From NCBI RefSeq assembly GCF_031877795.1, contig NC_133971.1:16020825-16084824 (forward strand): a stretch of 64,000 nt of DNA. Direction: 5' to 3'. Shown in pieces: positions 10,447 to 25,300 of this stretch. Numbering within the stretch: position 1 is the stretch's first letter; each line of letters starts with the position of its first letter. Position numbers and translations under genes: made by a program. This DNA comes from Strix aluco (taxonomy: Eukaryota; Chordata; Aves; Strigiformes; Strigidae). The notes under the pieces are model-generated. The model searched no databases and was not told where the DNA came from. It saw only the letters and a program-made list of their open reading frames with translations.

Positions 10447-13400
10447 GAAAACAGGCTTGGTTTCAAGACTAGCTGATGAGTATGTAGCAGTTTTCCAATT
10501 TATTCTGCAGAATTGTAAGATTCTGGCATAAAAGAGCAAAAATGAAAGATGTATTCAGTAGTTCTTGGGAGAAGCAGGTGTGAGGGCCAAAATAGGGAAG
10601 TAAGGGAAAAGTCTTGCATACCTGATGTGAGCTCTGAGCTTTTTTCTTTGGATTCTGACTAATCAAATTTCATACTTTCTACCTGATCCTTTGTCTTAAG
10701 GTACAAGTTGCTAAACCCAAAGGCTTCACAAGGCAATAGATGAGTAAATTATGCTTTCAGCTATAGAATTTATGTGATGTGTTCAATTAAGTGAAGTTAT
10801 AGCCTTAGGTAATTAGTTGACAAAAATACTATTTTTTAAAGCTTTTCCTCTTGATTTTTTCATGGTACCAAGGACATTTGTTTCTTTTTTCTTCAGTTGC
10901 CTAATAATAAAAGGCTTCAGAAAATGTTCACGAAGAGAATAATGACTATCTGGAATTTGCATTTTCCTTTTGAATGATCTTTTCAAGGGAGACTCACAAA
11001 CATCTTACCAAAACACTTCCCATGATTCCTCCTGGGGGAAGGTTCACTGCTGCATGTGCTACCTGTGCACATTTGTTTGTGTTTGGCTCTTTAGGGAATT
11101 AAAACTGAATAGACTGATTTCAAGGAAACCTTGATGACATAATGAAACCATAATGCGTGAATATCAATAAATACAGGTCTGATTTAGTTTTTTGGTCTTA
11201 ACACCTAAGGAAAGAAACAAATATAAAACCCCACAAACACTATGAACTCAGCAGCAGTCTGTCGTGAACATTTGGGTGCATTCAAGAAAGGACATTAGAG
11301 AAATGGGCTCATATTATATTTACAGGATGTAATTTTGTATCAGTCCTCATCAGTTCTTGCTGCTTCAGAGAATGCAAAGACACCACCTGGAATCTGAGGG
11401 CTTTGTCCTACCTACAGCTAAGTGAATGATTTTAATTTTGAAAGGTCTTTCTGGTTCAGTCATAACTTCCAATGGCACCACTGCTGCAATGCCAGGATAA
11501 AGCATTTCCACCTTCCGCAGGCAGCCACACATTACTATCTCATTGTTCATGCCCTTGTTTGAGCCTGTCCAATCTTCTCTGACAATAGCTAGGAAAAAAA
11601 GTTTGCTTTTATCCTGCCCCATGAAAACCTGTTCTGCAGTACAGTACTGTCCCATGAAAACCTGTGTTAGCGCAGCTGGGTGGTGGGAAGTAACTGGATG
11701 AGACCTTCAGTATTGCCATAAATTTGTGTCAGGTCTTATCAACTCAGTCAAGCCTTCCCTCAGCAGAAAAAAGGAATTTCAGAATGGTATTGCCCTAAAA
11801 GCTGCTACTGCTGTGATGCAGCTGGGCAGGAGCTCACATATTTGACTGGACCAATTATTCGAGCCAACGATTGCAGGAAGCCCCAGAATTTGCTTATGTT
11901 CCCCAGGAGAGGATTTGGATTTATATCCACAGCCATGCTGGGGAAAAGCAGGGGCAGGTGCAGTGGCTCTCAGCTTGGGGGGCTGTGCCAGTCATGTAGG
12001 GACCGAGAGCTGGGACCCTGTCTTGCTTGATGAGGCAGGAATCTCCCAAGGACCCGGCAAGGCTGGGAAGAAGCTAGGAAGTGCAGTGATTCTCAACTTT
12101 CAGGAGGTGCCTCCAAATATAATCCCTAATTTCTTAAGCGTTGCCTGTCTGTTCAATAAAGTCATTTTATTCAACCTTAAAGTGTATCAAATATTAAGAT
12201 CTGTTTCAGGTACAGAAGGTAGCAGGTCCCTGAAGTTGCCTTACTTGGGGAGACATGATTCTGAAACAGAAAAGCTGGCTCTTCTCCATCACCAAGTGCT
12301 TCTTGCTAAGTGCAAAGGTTGATTTGCAACCCAGGAAGATGAGGTGTTGGTCAGAAAGAGGATAAAATGGCTGATTTCCCATCAGAAATGGCAAGGCCAT
12401 GACTAACATTTTCCATTCCAGGGGTGTGGCTTATCTGTGTGCTGTTTCTTTTCTATGTCTGTTCTAGAACTATTGTAATGGTGTTTTCTGGTACTTGATT
12501 TGTGACTCAGTGGCTTTAAAATGGGGCTTTTAACTACTGTGATGCTATACTGTAATATAATTGAAAATGTTTTAATTCAGACCTAAATTGTGTTGGCTTT
12601 TTAACTCCACCTCTGACTAAAATAATTAATACAATAAATGGGTGCTGAAATATCATGCACAGCCAATTTAGAAGTATTTTAAACTGAAAAATGTTAGAGC
12701 TAGCTGAACATGAAATATCTTTCAGCCATTTCAAGTAACAGTTCAGATGTGCTGAATACCAACTTACTTCCTTCTCCAAAGCACAAAAAGTATTTGTTTC
12801 TTTTAAAGATCAAAATGTCATGCATGTGCCTTTCAACCACATTTGTTAAGAAACTCACTGAGGGCTGGTTAGAAAGAAACACAAGTTCTAGATGTTCTCC
12901 ATTGTTTACACTGCTCATTGTGTGGGCTTGGAGTAATTCAGTAAAAGAAACAACAGTTATTTAGATGACTCGCAAGCAAACACTTATGGAGTGTTTAGGT
13001 AGTAAGCTGATGTTTTCTTGCTCCTTAAAATAAAGACATATTCACAGCTGATTAAAAACCCACTTTGATCATAGCTCTAATCATAACAGAGTAGTGGTAA
13101 TTGCATTCAGGAACACAGAATATTGGCACAGCAGCCAGCTGTCTCTGCTCTTGTATTCCAGGCTTTGTCTTCACCAGGTACTGGACAAGACACAATCAAG
13201 TCTTGCAATAAAGTAAATTTGCCTGACATGATCATCTCCTTTGAAAGTTAAGTAAGATTTAGGGGTTGAGTAGACACCTCTACCAGCTTTGTAATTTCAA
13301 AACAATTGCTATTAATGAACAGCTTTCTTATGAAAGACACAGAACACTTTTCATTCCCATTGCCTACTCTGCCAATGCAGTAAAAGGCATCTGAAATGTC

Positions 13401-16400
13401 AAGGACTAGTTTAATTTAATCAGCATTTGTATTTATTCATCAGTTGAGAGATTTAGTAAGGAACAGTCTCTTGTTGGCCACTCCCCAGAGTGTCAGTATG
13501 GGTGATACTGGCTGGAGCAGGCCACCTGGGTCTCCGGATCCTGGGGCCCAGTGATTTCTCCAGAGCATACCCCATCATCACATTTTACAGACATTTTACA
13601 GCTTCAGCACGTGACATCAGCCACTGCAGCATTCTCAACAAGGCTGGTATAAAGGGGACAGCATGGAGGTAGCACCTCTCACTGACATCAGCTGGATGGG
13701 GTCTTTCAGACACGTTTGCTTTCTGTTTTACTACTGGGCATGTTAATTTGGTCTGCAATCATAACATGGTTTTACAGCTCCCAAAGGTGATGTCTGAGGG
13801 ATGTCTGAGGGTACAAATCCTGCTGGAGACTGATTTTTGGCAGAGTGAGCTAGTCCCATGCATGCTGGTCCATGCTGCCTGGGGGAATTGATCCCTGGAA
13901 TAAACTGTCCTCTGAAACATGCCCAGGTTTTGCACTGAAGAGATCTGGTCCAGAACAGAGTCCAGCAGAAGGTCAACAGTTGCCCAGTGTGCATGGCAGG
14001 TGGTTCATCAGCCCCATTTTGTCGCTGGCACCCTCTTACTAAGTGGTATAAATATTTCCAGTGAATCCTAAGAGTCAACATCCAGGATAACAAATCTGTG
14101 CCATTCTATTCACATATCCTCCTGCTTTGTGTGCTTAACTGAATTTCCTAAAAAGGGAAAAATGGCTTCTCTGTGTTTTGCTCACAAAGGCATAGCTGTT
14201 TTTCAGCATGCAATATTGGCCCATAGATCTTCCCTTCTTGCGATTACCTTATTTGATGTATGTGAACTCAGGCTTTGGCTTGAATTAGTTCCATGTTATC
14301 TATCTGAAACATCTTTGCTATTAAAAATAAAGTCCTGTACCATTGGGCTCCAGTTCCTACATACATCTTAAAGTACTAGCTCTTTCTACTTTATCCAAGT
14401 ATCAGCAAAAATAAATGGACTGAAAAACCTAATACTGTTACAGCTAAAAGATGATCGCACTTTGTGTCCCTGAGCTCATTCTCTTTAAGTCAGCATGGAG
14501 GAAAGAAGGGTGGGAGATCTTGGACCCTTGCCAGGGTCCCTATTAAAGACCAATTTATTTTTCATTATTTAATGGACAATGTTGAAAATACAAATACCAG
14601 TGGGATAAAAAATGGTTTATGTAAGTAGCAGTGGGAAAACTCTGTGGTAAACCAGAGGTAGGACTAATCCCTTAACAGAGAGGAGTGAGTAATAGCAGCT
14701 GAGTCAGACAGAGCAAGGTCTCACTGGGTGCTGAGTACGTCCGTGAGGAGCTGAGCATTTCTGTTCCCGTGGCAGTGGTCACTACAGGCAGGCAGGACCT
14801 ACGTGAGCAGTGAATCCTTCATGTGTTGAAACCCATGAAGACGATAAGGACTAATAAGGGCAAACTGGAGAAGTGAAGGGACTACTTGAATTTCTAATGA
14901 AAACTGACCAATTAGCTTTTAAGCTATATGTGTAATGAGAGTTATCACTGGGCAATGTATTACTGGCATTAAAAACACTCCAGGGCAGTCCTGCAAAAAG
15001 GAAAAAGAATCATTACTATGCATTTATTTTAAAAGGCCAGATAACCTGTTCAAGAGTGCTGTTAATCCAGAAACAGTATTAGCTAGAACAAGAGACCTAT
15101 TTCCAATGCTCAGTTAAGATCCTGCCACTTGATATTACTTGTTAAAGGTGTGCAACATCAGGACAGAGTTAGTATGCCATTTTTCAGTGGAGCCATTTGC
15201 CTTATGGTATCCACAGCTTGCAGCTTCAAGTTGCTCCTTCTTTCTCTAGCTTTCCTGAGAAGGCCACATAAATAGAGGATGAGAGGGATGTTGATTCTGA
15301 GTCTTTTTCCTAGATATTAATACTGAAGAAAACGAAAAAGATGGATGGCTAATGCCAAGACTGTGCTCTGAGGCTTGCAAAGAGAAGTCAACTCCTTTAA
15401 CATTTGCAACCTTCTGTCTCATGGGTTGTCCCTGGAAAGCAAAGGTTATCCACTGTGTGATCCCAAAGCACGAGCAGAATATCTAGCTGTTGTTCCCTGT
15501 TCTTCCCAACAAACTGGGAAGGGCTCAGGCTGCTCCAGTGACTTGCAACTGCCGGAAAGGGGAAATCATGTTTCCACCCTCTCCCAGCCTCAGCTGCCTG
15601 TGCCAGCCCTCGACTTGCAGTGGCTCACTGGGTCCTTTGCTGAGCTGAATCATCTCCCTGACTCAGCAGAGGACTGTTGTGACAGGTTAGCCATGTGAGT
15701 GGCACAGAGGAAGGGCAGACATGCTGGAAAAGGCAGAAGGAGGAAGATGAGGCAGAGGAGGAGAGGAACGGTGTGACTCCATCCTCAGTCACTAGCACCC
15801 TCTGACAGCTTAACAGAGCAGTCAAAACCTACCTGTTTTGTAGCTTCTTTTATTTTTCAAAGAGAAGCTTTAGACCCCTCCTCCCACCTGTCTCCACCGT
15901 CATGAGGGGATGATGATGATAATGAGATGAACAAAACTTATCCGCCAGCCTCAGTTACTGGTGTTTGTGTAGGCTCCTAGCACCTCACCTTTAGTGGTTT
16001 GGGTTCTCTGTGTTCCCCAGCAGAGTCTGGGTGCTTGCCAGCCTTCATACTGCTCTTGAGGTTTACCCGATCTCAGGGGGAAAAAGCAAAAGGGTGAAAA
16101 TAAACCATGCTACAGATTCCAGTCAGATGTCCCTTTTTAAACACAGACTTGACAAATAATGCTTTATCAGTATCAATGCACATCAGTGACCACATTGTTC
16201 AGTCTTGCATTTGGGAGTGCTTTCCAATTAAAAGCAAATCGCTGAAAGAGACTTTCAAATTGGTTTCATTGAAGAAGAAGAAATGAAGGGAAGCTACTTG
16301 AGATCTGACAATAGCTGAAGTGATTTGTAAGCATGAAGCATGCAAGATAACATTTAATTAACAGCAGCAAAAATAGAACATCGCTTTGAATTTACGCAAG

Positions 16401-19400
16401 TTCTCCTGTTCTATGTATGCGCAATGCCCTTTCTTTAAGTTTCTCTTCTCGGAAAACTGTATTAACCCTCCATTCCTATAGATGATATACCATGATATAC
16501 CAATGGGCAGCATTACCCATCCCTTTTTCAGAGATTTCAATATTGACTTGTAGGGTTTGACACAGGCAGTATTTTCAAAAATTTCAGTCTGGAATAATTT
16601 TCCTTAAAGCAGTGAAAGTGACTGTTTTTGTAGCAGAGAAGACTAGTAAATCCTTATATTTATTATGGCTGTGCAGAAGCTTACTTATCGACTGCTGCCG
16701 GAATTTGAAACATCTCTGTGGCTTAATCAAGTAGTATCTCCAGAGCACATGGAGAAACTAGGATGCCTGTAACTCACATGACGATCCTGGGTACCCTGGT
16801 CAGCAGAGCCAAGCAGACAGGTTGTTGGTGCCACTCACCTGATCCGTTTTGGATGCCTGCTTCAGGGAGACCTCACCACAGTTCCCAGACTCTGCTTCTT
16901 CCTGCCAGCTAGGGAGAGAGCCCTGACACTGCAATTGTCTCCAATTATACAGATCATTCAGTGAGACTGATCTTGAGAAAGTCTTGGCTCAGAGCACATC
17001 TCATGGCCCTGGCATCACTCCAGTGGTCGCTAACAGATGAGAAATCCCTTCCCACAGCCTCTGCTCACTACATGGTATGACGGTGTTGCTGTCTGCATCC
17101 AGTTACCATACTGCATCAGGATGCCAAGGTTGAAATGCAACTGAAATGGTCATTATATTTGGACCAGAACCTTCTCCAACCCCTCTGCCAGACTGCCTCT
17201 ACCTTCATGTTGAAGCTGGGCAAGTTGCCTTTCCCCAGGGACACCATTTCTGTCCATCTGCTTTGAGACTCTGTGATGCTAGGCTGATGCCAGGATGGCA
17301 GCTGTCTGGTGGGATCCATGGTGTTGGCCAGAGTGCCTACCTCATTCACTGGTCCTCCAGTCCTCTTATGATGGAGAGGGTGTTTTAGATACAGGAATCA
17401 ACTAGAGACACCAGATAATGATGAGCAGACAGATTGTGCCTCTCTGTCCATGGGGTACTCCATCCTTCATTGGCCAAGCCCCTGAGCAACTTGGTGCAAC
17501 TACGAAGCAAGCACCCAGACGATCTGCTGAGGTCCTCTCCAACCAAAACAATTATGTGAGGCTGGGAACCACAGTGAGCACACAGATGTTGTCCACAGGG
17601 CCACCCCCCTGTGCAAGGCTCCCAGCAAGGGGCTGGCATTTGCACCTGAACCCATCTCACTGCAAGTAATGTCTCCCCTTTCTCTTAAATGAGGAACCAG
17701 GATTTCTCCATGGATGTGATTCCCTCTTTCCCTGCTTCACCATGAACCTTCCCACTAATCTCCCCTGCTGATGTTCTGCTGGAGTTTGAAAACCAGTATG
17801 CAATCTGCACACAGCATGCGCTGTGCCCACTGGGTCAGGCTGCTCCTCTCTTGCTTTTATGGCAAATACACGCTAGTTTAGCTGTGGTGTCCACTTCTGG
17901 GGTTTTTTGGTGAAGTTATCCTGCTTTTAATTTTACTCCAGTTTTGAGTTTTGCAAGCTTACTGCATACTATACTACATCTCTGTGAATTAGAAAACATC
18001 AAAGAAACTATATCCCAATTTGAAAAATAGCAGTAATTAATAGTAATAGTTAGTTGTGTAGGAATTAGTGGTTAATCCACTAGTAATCAATAACTAATTA
18101 AGCATAAAAATTAATCAACTGTACAAGAAACATGAGCATATATATGATCTATTTGTGCGATCCAGTTTTTGTGACAGTTGTTTTAAGGTCACTGGGAGAA
18201 CTGCTGGCTTTTCAGTGATGGGGTCTCCTGCATCTGTGTAGTAATATAATCGTACCCCTGGGCTATGATGAACCAGGCTGGCCTTTTCCAGTTGATTTTC
18301 CTTTTGCATTTGATGCATACAGGCTCCAAAGTCTACTTGACTTTGACGTGTCCTCTGTAAAGTGTGCAAACACACACTTGCCGGAACTTTCCCCTCCTGC
18401 TCCACTTTTGCCTGCTAAGACAGTAAGAACAACTGTCCAAAAAAGCCAAGAGGTGCAAACAAACTCTGATAGATCACATTCCTGAATTAAGCTGGTTTGG
18501 AATAAGAACAAGCCAAAACTGCTGGGGCAAAGCACCCAGGATTCAGTCTAGCCCATTCTTCATTTTAGATTGGATCATCTAAACAGCATTTCCACTGCAT
18601 CCTCAGCTTCCCAGAAAATTGTACCATCCACTGACTGTAGAGATTGACAGCTCAGATGGGCTTATTTTTGTAATCCCCATTATCTGTGTTCAGACCAACC
18701 AAATTATCATAGTAAACACACAGCAATTTCCATGTTTTGTGAAGAATCTATTTCTAACATAAAAAATACTATATTTGGACAGGTAGGGCTGATACTACTG
18801 TAGTGAGAAATGGATCAGCCAAAACCAATCTCCTTCCAAAGATAGCTACATGTTTTGATGTAATGAGATGAGAAATGTGTGCATCAGCTGCATTAAGAAT
18901 GGACTTTATTATGTGAGGATGGCTCTGTAGAGCTTCCCAGATTTACTTCTCTGCCTCTTATTTTGAGGATCCAACTCTTCCTGCCTCTAAGCTGTTTTTT
19001 TCTAGTTTTCACCATCTCCCCTACTTAAAGGTACCCAGTGTTCTTTAACAGGAGTCTTTTTTCACCAGTAATGCCAGTAATGTTTCTTCTTCTCACAGCT
19101 TCCGCTCAACCCAGGCACTTGCATCAGCATGAAGACACAGGATCTTTTGTATGATAAGAAACTGCCTACACATTCTCAAAGGTAGGCTGGAGCTTGACTG
19201 ATTAAACAGTTGGAGACCCCATTTGGTTATCTCTTCATTTGGGACACTTCATATTGTCTTCCAATTAGTTGTTGTATCTAGCGGGACTGAAGGAGAATTT
19301 ACTGTAACTCTGATTAAATTATGGCAGAGTTAAAAGCACATGTTATCAATCTCCTTAGCTTCACAAAAGAATCAGACTTCCAAACCAGAATATTTTTAAG

Positions 19401-22257
19401 AGAAACCAGAAACTTGGGTCTGTGTTCAGACGTCCTCTAAGAGGTGCCCAGTTTAAAGCACAGTTTACTACAGCACCTAAATTTGAGGGGGATTGAAATG
19501 GAGAGCTACTTAGAGATGTTGCTCATTTTGTCATGTCTTGCATTGTCACAGAAGTGACAACAAAGTGCTTTGAACCTGCATGCTGTGTTGTCTGATGGTT
19601 GTAGTCCTTGGTCCCACAAAATTCATCAGAAGAGTATCTTTTCCTTGTAAATATAGACTTCCTAATTCAAAAACTTGTGAAACCTTCCCAGAGAGGTTAG
19701 GTTTTAATTGTTTCCCCGCACACCCAGCTCCATACTGAAGGGCTTTTTGGGATCTGCAAAATCCATGTCCAGCTAATTCTGATGTCAGGAGGTGCCTGGT
19801 TTGGCTTGCAGTTAGTAGCAGCTGCAGATTTTGGAGCTGCATGTCTCCAGCTCCTGTTGGGTCAGGCACCTTGTGTGACTTCTCACCACCAGAAGTGGTT
19901 TGGGACTGCAGGCAGCAAGGTGGGATCAGCTGAGACTCTCAGCAAGTTCCCCTGTCAGCCTAATTGAATCTCTGACATCTGAACAAGATGTCAGAAGCAG
20001 TCATCATGACCCAGCTTTTGTGTCTGAGTTCAGCCAGCTCTACTGTGCTGGAAGTATTTGCTAATACCTGTCAGTTAATTAAAGCTGAGTTTTCCAAAGA
20101 CAGAATAATTGTGCTTCAGGCAAATTATTATGATCTTATATCACCTGCCATTGTGATGATTCTGTAATTTTTATTTTTGTTGTGTGATAGTCATACCCTT
20201 TACTATTGTCTCAGATTGTTTGAATAACTGACATTTACATAATGTTTTATTTAAATATATGCCAGTGCCTGCCTGTAGCTGCCTGTGTCCAAGGTATGTG
20301 CAGTGGCCAGTGGGCCCTGATGGCCAGACTGGATGATAGAGCAGCCTCTGCGGCTCTCACGCATAAAGGACAGCCCTCCCTAAGAAATTCCTCACTGCCA
20401 GCAGTGGGAAGTGTCCCAGGGCAGGAGGACGCTCTGCCTGGACATCTCCTATGGGAGAGGAGCCGAGATTACCCTCGCTTGACAACAGTTTGCTCAGACT
20501 CACCAGGAGCACTGGGGAGCAGGAGGCCATAACACTGTAGTCTCCTGCTGTGGGGCTTGAGGAGCCTGGGCAAGGCAAAGCCGGGGATGGGACAGTAGGA
20601 AAGGAGGAGAGCTGGGGTGCTATGCCTTTGAGTTTGGAGGCCAGATGTTTCTCCTCCAGCTCTGAGGGTCTCAGCTCTCGGCAGGAGGTGATGCTGCTGA
20701 GCAGCATGCTGCTTTGGGAAACCTCTAAACCTCCAGCTCCAGGGTGGGACTGTGAGTGGTGGGACATCTGCGAACACTGTGTCCTGCATGAAACAGTCAT
20801 TATGTGCTTGACCTGAAGGACTTGCTTGGGTCCTTCAAAATGCTGTGTGAGTCCCAAAGAGGGGCACTGAGTACCAGTGTATAGACAAAAAGTAAACTTT
20901 GATTATAAAACTGCTTGCTTTCCTGTTGAGGGGCAAAGTTATAAAAAAAACTATTAGTCAACACTGTAATTGATGGTTTGATGGTAATTTGCAGCAGCAC
21001 GGTACCATGAATATAAATTTTATTCAAAAGAACAGATAATGAAAACTTTTCATTTTGTAGTGACTCACGTGTAATGCACTGCATTTCCTTTAATAGGAAA
21101 TGATGTGCGTACAAAATCCATAGTTGCTATGATTAGTTGTTGCTGATCTTTAAAGATAAGAAGCAAAGTGGGGAAAAAAGTGAAAACTGTGTCAATTTAT
21201 CAACAAGAAAGTTACTCAGATACCAGAAGTAATGAGGCTCTGAATAAAAATGACTATAATGAATCACTTCCTTGAAGTATAATTTAGCTGGTGTTTAGAA
21301 CTGAGTAAGTACAGCTCTGAGCTCCTAAGAAGAGTGCATTTTATGAAGGCAAATGAAATTTCTTTAAGCTCTTAAAAATTAGTCTGGTCCCTGTTACATA
21401 ATGGGTGATGCATGTATTCCAGTGTGGGATAATGGCATTCAGAGCTTTTTGTACCCTATGTGCACAAAATAATGTGGTCCCTGTGGGTAGCATAAAATCC
21501 ACTTGGCGTGTGAAGCCACTGCAGTGTGATGGCCTTGGAGATGTATTTTAAATTTGCAGGAGTAGATATTCAGTGAGAAGCAGGTTATATGATCAAGCAC
21601 CTAGTGTGTTCTGCAAATCTACTTTCCTTACCATTCAGCCTCTGGGTGACTCCTTCCTAACTATTGGTCACAACTCCACCACAGAGAAAGCAAGGCAGGA
21701 TTTTGTAGAATCAATGTTAGCAGAATAGATATTTATAAGATATTTTAAAAGTAGTTTAGACTGCTATTCAGAAACACCACACTTCTCTTGATCTGAGCAC
21801 TTATTTTCATTGTCATTCATGAAATATGAAAACCAACAGTTTAACAGAACAACTCTAACTTAAAAAATTATTGCATATTATTATGGGGAGGTGCACATAA
21901 TTGCCAAGAAGTCTGTGATTTTTTTTGTCACTGCTTTATGAACAAAGAATCTAATTTTGGGAACAGATGGTCACCTCACAAAGCAAGAAATCATTGTAAC
22001 ATCTCACTATTGTCAGGCTTTCTAAGATACAATTTTTCTGCTGAGTTTTTACCTCTAAAGACAGCAATTCTAACTTTAATAAAATATTTTTACTGCACCT
22101 TTACTTGTTGAAGATAATCCTTAATTCCTGAACAGGTTTTTTTTTGCTCTTAAACATCCCAAAGACCTTGAACAAGTCTGTATCTATTCCTATATCAAGA
22201 CCTATTTTACATGGCCCTTGGCACATGCGCTTTGTTGGTAGGTCCCATAACAGTGTT
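10447..22257. other. Long intergenic spacer, downstream of CRHBP
   Basis: Nearly 12 kb of mostly AT-rich sequence without a gene I can support. AGGF1, the expected next gene in this synteny block, was looked for and not found: no FHA or G-patch exon and no CpG-island-like first exon. A TAAT-rich cluster at 18030-18120 is listed separately. A GC-richer patch at about 20240-20860 holds a 166-codon minus frame with no recognisable motif. Confidence 0.55.
18030..18120. promoter_or_regulatory. TAAT/ATTA-rich cluster (possible homeodomain site cluster)
   Basis: About 90 bp with some eight TAAT or ATTA cores and a small inverted repeat (AGTGG-TTAAT-CCACT, 18067-18081). TAAT cores are the classic homeodomain binding core. 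In AT-rich DNA they also arise by chance, so the regulatory reading is only a suggestion. Confidence 0.2.
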
Positions 22258-22330
22258 CACAGAATCAGAATCATTCAGGTTGGAAAAGACCCTTGGGATC
22301 ATCGAGTCCAACAATCCAACCATGTTCCCC
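22258..22330 (-). mobile_element. CR1 3'-tail fragment
   Basis: The plus strand shows 'cacagaatcagaatcattcaggttggaaaagaccc' in two abutting pieces (octamer remnant, then the CR1 terminal word), followed by 'gatcatcgagtccaac'. This is a reversed CR1 3' end. Homology may continue, degraded, to about 22450. Confidence 0.85.
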
Positions 22331-25300
22331 TTTCCATTGCCAGAAAACTCTTGATAAATGTTCTTTCAGCTAAATGATTGTCTCAAATGCCATGGGTCAC
22401 TTCTATAGGGACAGGTGCTATAGCTTTTTTCCCACTACCTCCAGAGTATTTCCATCTTCTGTTCTGGCTAATTTCAACAACAAAGACCTACTAGTCTCCA
22501 CTAAATCTCCGCAATTGTTATTAATTTATTTCATTTATACCTGGTAAAGCTGGAAATAAGATCTAAGCTGAAGATTTATTACATGGTCTTTAAGTAGAAT
22601 AATTTTAATTGTTAAATCTTAATTAAGGTGGGAAATTCAGCCTCCTGCATTGCTTTTTCTGAAGAGCCACCTTGGATTTCATGTTAGTATAGAAATGCAG
22701 GAGTTGATTCATGTCCTGTATCCCTCTGTCTTCCAAGGTTGAAATTCCAGTAAGAGTTGCAGAATTTTCCCTTTCCCTGCAAATAATATTTTTCAACCTT
22801 AGGTTCCTTTGCAGTTTTTGTGGTGCTGAAGAGTTTTTCAGTTGTTGCTTGAGTGTTGGCTGACCCATCATTTCAAGTGCAGTGGTTTTCTTTCTAAATC
22901 TAGCATGGTGCTTCTAAGCTGTGTAGTGCTGTTGTGGTATCATGCCACCTTTTACATCACTTCTTTAGGGGAAAGTCAGTGGTGATGCCAAATAAAAAAG
23001 ATAAAGTGGTTCATTCTCAGCCATCAGAGTCTGCAGTAAGCCTGTCACTCACATCTTCTAACAATTTTGTGGGTTTCAACGTTAATTGTTAGTTTTGGTG
23101 ATTTTGTCTACAATGACAGATGTCAGGGTTTCTAAATCCTGTACATACAATTTCTTCTCAAAACACACATTTCCATACAGTTCATCTTCAAATACTTTTG
23201 TTCCATTTTTATTGTTAGGAGCTGGATTTTTTTTAATTCTTAGGAGGCTTTTTTCTTTCCAGCTCTTGTAAGCCTCCAGGCCACAACCTTGTTAATTGAT
23301 AAGTTCTTTTCCTGCTTCTTTCAATGGATATTCATTTTATTCATATATTTCTTATCTTGCTTTCTTTTTGTTTCTTTTACAAACTTTCAGTTGCTTTCCC
23401 CCCCCCCTCCTTGCAGTGCTTTTATTGCCTTGGTTTTCCTGTCTTTTCATTCACAAGGATACTTATTTCCTTACTTCTCCAGAACTAAACCCTAGAGGAG
23501 TTGTGACATTGTGGGCTGACTTATTGTGGCTGAAGTTCTGCAACTCCTGAAATGATGAGAGCTTCCATAAATACAGGTACACAGGTTGAAGTAACTATTG
23601 ATTTTCCGTATGAGGTAGAGCTTAAAGCACAGACCAAAGAATGCCTAGCTGGCTGGCATCTGGGTGTTTCCAAGACAGTCAACAGAGTGGAGTGGTGTCA
23701 TTGATGTTGCTGCCTAAACTTATGTTGATTAAAAGGAGTAGGTGAAGTGACAGCCAGTTCTGGAAAAACCAACATGTACTCATTACGCATGGAACAATAA
23801 CAATAGATGGTGCTGTCCTACAGAGTGTCATTTTTCATTCTTTCTCCTTCATCTTTAACAGTAAGTTTTCTCAGTAATATTTCAGTAATAAAATATCAAA
23901 TCTCTGAACATTAAGTATCTTTTCTAAAAGGTCTTGGTGTTTTGGAGGTATTTAAGTCATGTTAGGATTGAAAAAAAGTACCACATAAAGCTGAAAGGTG
24001 GGAAATACAACTATGAAACTGCATTAAGCAAGAGACTGTGAGTTTATCTTCATCAGTGATCTAGTCCTGAGCTGTTGGACTTGAAATCTGTTATTGAAGT
24101 TCCAACTCCTCCCATGATTCTTAGTGGCCAAGGAGTAGCATTTTAAAGACCTCTACATCTCTCCAGTTTGAAGGTAGCCATGTGGATAGGTATGGTCTGA
24201 TATGGGAGCCTCCAAACTTGTTCCCAAACTGCCCAGTCCAGACTGCCCTCGTTCACTAAAGTGTGCCCAGGAGAGGCTGGTGGAGCTGGACATGGTTAGA
24301 GACACCCTGAGAGTGACAGGTACCCAGAAAGAATGACCTGAGTGGGATGTTGGGGGACAGAGATTGTTGTCTGTCAATGCAAGTTTCCTCAGGAAAAAAG
24401 CTATTTCATTGAGCCCTGATTTTTTCTCCTGATTTGATGTCTCTGGTGCTAGGTGGCCATGTCAGCACCGCCAGCACAGCACTGGGGGCCAGGAAGTCCA
24501 TGGTGGGTCTCATGGGGCTGGTGCAGTAATGTGGTGGGTAAGGACCCCCCACTCAGACCCCTGAGCCAGGGCTGCTCCATACCTCAGGGTAGCCAGCAGC
24601 AGTTTTTTCTGATTTTTTTTTTGAACGGAACAAAACATTCCCGCCTTTTCCATAAACACGTCCCTGCAGGGTGGACATGCTCTCCCAAGTCTGACCAGGC
24701 TGCCAAACACATCCCTCTGTTCATGAGTCAGTCACCAAAACTGGGCTCCTAAAACCCTATACAAGGAGAGTCTGAGGCATCCTGCAGTTTTTACTCACTT
24801 CAGTTGGAGGGGATTAACTTCAGAGCTGCTGAATACTCAAGACACTTGATTTTTGGTGACTGACTATGAGATTAAGAGCCAGAAATCAGCACTGAAGATC
24901 TCAGGCATGCAGCTGGATTAATCAGTATGGACTGCTAATTGAAGAGCAGAGGAGGAAAAGTTTGCTCTCGTTATTGCCAGGTAGTACTCCCAGAAAACAT
25001 ATGAATCAGTCCATGTGCCTCCCTCGGAGCTAGGATACAACTTTGGTCCTCTGCTGCACTGTGCTTCCTAGAGCTCACCAGACTTACACTCCTGAGTCAC
25101 CAAACATCTGGAAAAAATTAATCTATATTTGTATATACCTGCCTCCATGGGTAAGCAGGACACCTGACCAAAAACCTTAAACAGAGAGGGTGCCAGTAAG
25201 TGTACAGCTGGAACGTACTCCACGTGAAGGTGTATGCAACATTGGCAAACCAAAGTTCTGCCCATAATGTTACTTTAATAGTCCACAGTTTTACAGCAAC

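Noticed and set aside
11365-11655. 96-codon minus frame resembling a pseudogene fragment
   Set aside because: No protein family recognised. A short direct repeat (cccatgaaaacctgt at about 11619 and 11651) explains part of it, but nothing supports a gene.
23290-23412. Pyrimidine-rich tract with ten consecutive C
   Set aside because: Simple low-complexity sequence with no nearby exon that would make it a splice signal.
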